From Serpentinimonas sp. (GTDB taxonomy: Bacteria; Pseudomonadota; Gammaproteobacteria; Burkholderiales; Burkholderiaceae_C): a stretch of DNA of 14,254 nucleotides. This document shows, one piece after another, positions 13,373-14,254 of the stretch. The stretch's first letter is position 1, and the number at the start of each line of letters is the position of its first letter. The notes beneath the pieces were generated by a model. The model ran no database searches and had not been told where the DNA came from. It saw nothing but the letters and a program-made list of their open reading frames with translations. A program made the position numbers and the translations under genes. The stretch is from contig JALOSG010000156.1 of NCBI GenBank assembly GCA_025458665.1, positions 1 through 14,254 of the forward strand, read 5' to 3'.

Positions 13373-14254
13373 TCAGTGCACCTCGGGCGCCAACTCCTGC
13401 ATGGCCTGGAAGTGGGACAGGAACACCCGCCCGCTCAGGTGTTGCAGGAAATCGGTGCGCTGCAGCCGGTCCATGACCGGGCCTTTCACCTCCGAAAGGT
13501 GGAACTGCAGGCCCGCGTCTTTCAGCCGGTGGTTGATGGACTCCAGGCTTTCCAGGGCGCTGGCATCGATGTCGTTCACCGCCGAACACTGCAGCACCAC
13601 GTGCGCCAGTTCCGGGTGCGCGGCCACCGCTTCGTTGATGCGGTCCTCCAGCACGCGGGAGTTGGCAAAGTAGAGGCTTTCGTCCACACGCAGGCCCAGC
13701 ACGCGCGGGCTCACCACCACCCGGTGGCGCTGCACGTTGCGGAAATGTTCGGTGCCTGCCACCAGCCCCACCTCGGCAATGTGCGGGCGCGAGGTGCGCA
13801 GCAGGTAGAGCAGCAAAGACACCGCCACGCCCACCACCAGGCCCATTTCCACGCCCACCGCCAGCGTCACCACCAGGGTGGCCAGCACGGCGGCAAAGTC
13901 GGCCTTGGCATACACCCAGGTTTTCTTGAAGATGCTGAAATCCACCAGCGACAGCACCGCCACCACGATGGTGGCGGCCAGCGTGGCCTGCGGCAGGTAG
14001 AACAGGGCTGGCGTTAGGAACAGGGAGGCCAGCGTGATGCCCACCGCGGTGAACACACCGGCGGCCGGGGTCTGGGCGCCAGCATCGAAATTCACCACCG
14101 AACGGGCAAAGCCGCCCGTGACCGGGAAGCCCCCAGTGAACGCGGCCGAGAGGTTGCTGGAGCCCAGCGCCACCAGTTCCTGGTCGGGCTCGATGCGCTG
14201 GCGGCGCTTGGCGGCCAGCGTCTGCCCCACCGAGACCGACTCCACAAACCCGAC
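13373..14254 (-). CDS. SulP-family anion transporter with C-terminal STAS domain, 5' part outside the window
   Basis: The frame runs to the right edge (the edge codons read VGFVESVSVGQ), so only the last 293 residues are visible. The GTG at 14245 is inside a conserved SulP segment and is not the start. Visible features in order: ESVSVGQTLAAKRR, the SulP-typical GGFPVTGGFARSVVNFDAGA (about residues 41-60), a membrane region including ATLAATIVVAVLSLVDF (about 91-106) and further segments from about 118 to 152, then a cytoplasmic STAS domain (about 175-285) with the conserved loop DIDASALESLE (about 228). The family moves sulfate, bicarbonate or other anions across the inner membrane with protons or sodium; the substrate here cannot be told. 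The stop is at 13373. The small RGGG protein follows on the same strand. Confidence 0.93.
   Translation of the reverse strand, partial: VGFVESVSVGQTLAAKRRQRIEPDQELVALGSSNLSAAFTGGFPVTGGFARSVVNFDAGAQTPAAGVFTAVGITLASLFLTPALFYLPQATLAATIVVAVLSLVDFSIFKKTWVYAKADFAAVLATLVVTLAVGVEMGLVVGVAVSLLLYLLRTSRPHIAEVGLVAGTEHFRNVQRHRVVVSPRVLGLRVDESLYFANSRVLEDRINEAVAAHPELAHVVLQCSAVNDIDASALESLESINHRLKDAGLQFHLSEVKGPVMDRLQRTDFLQHLSGRVFLSHFQAMQELAPEVH

Noticed and set aside
1..14254. Mobile element, prophage, CRISPR array or defence island
   Set aside because: No transposase, integrase, phage gene, repeat-spacer array, tRNA-linked junction or clear compositional break was found.

Overview
The window is high-GC DNA, densely packed with genes, and its gene content fits a betaproteobacterium of the order Burkholderiales, most likely Comamonadaceae. 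The pointers are a two-repeat DUF4148 protein (a family largely confined to Burkholderiales), a coniferyl-aldehyde-type dehydrogenase, several long PAS-GGDEF-EAL proteins and the general style of the proteins. I see no rRNA, tRNA, CRISPR array, insertion sequence, integrase or phage gene, so it reads as ordinary chromosome. This assignment is inference from protein families, not from a marker gene.

Layout from left to right. (1) A 5'-truncated GGDEF-EAL gene (1-1335, +) overlaps by ATGA a class-3-like aldehyde dehydrogenase gene (1332-2783, +). (2) Facing it on the minus strand is a set read right to left: an intact sensor histidine kinase (5854-4154), a response regulator broken by an internal deletion with frameshift (4173-3527), and a secreted NTF2/SnoaL-like protein (3439-2801). 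(3) A 130-residue unknown (6049-6441, +) converges on a LysR regulator (7393-6461, -). (4) The LysR gene is divergent from a secreted DUF4148 protein made of two 45-residue repeats (7582-7998, +), which ends in a good intrinsic terminator. (5) On the minus strand a PAS-PAS-GGDEF-EAL gene (10823-8676) overlaps by ATGA a Blc-type lipocalin gene (8679-8044) that carries a perfect 33-bp in-frame tandem duplication. (6) A three-PAS GGDEF diguanylate cyclase (11067-12929, +) is divergent from the PAS-PAS-GGDEF-EAL gene. (7) A 102-residue unknown (13302-12994, -) follows the 3' part of a SulP anion transporter with a STAS domain (13373 to beyond the right edge, -).

The common theme is cyclic di-GMP signalling: three GGDEF proteins lie within 13 kb. 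Two of them are bifunctional in architecture, and both of those are translationally coupled to a non-signalling gene (aldehyde dehydrogenase in one case, lipocalin in the other). The clearest anomaly is the two-component pair. The kinase keeps all its motifs, but its response regulator has lost the end of the receiver domain and the reading frame to the DNA-binding domain. I did not find a convincing wholly new multi-gene system. The strongest leads are the broken regulator, the fresh duplication in the lipocalin and the two ATGA-coupled c-di-GMP pairs.
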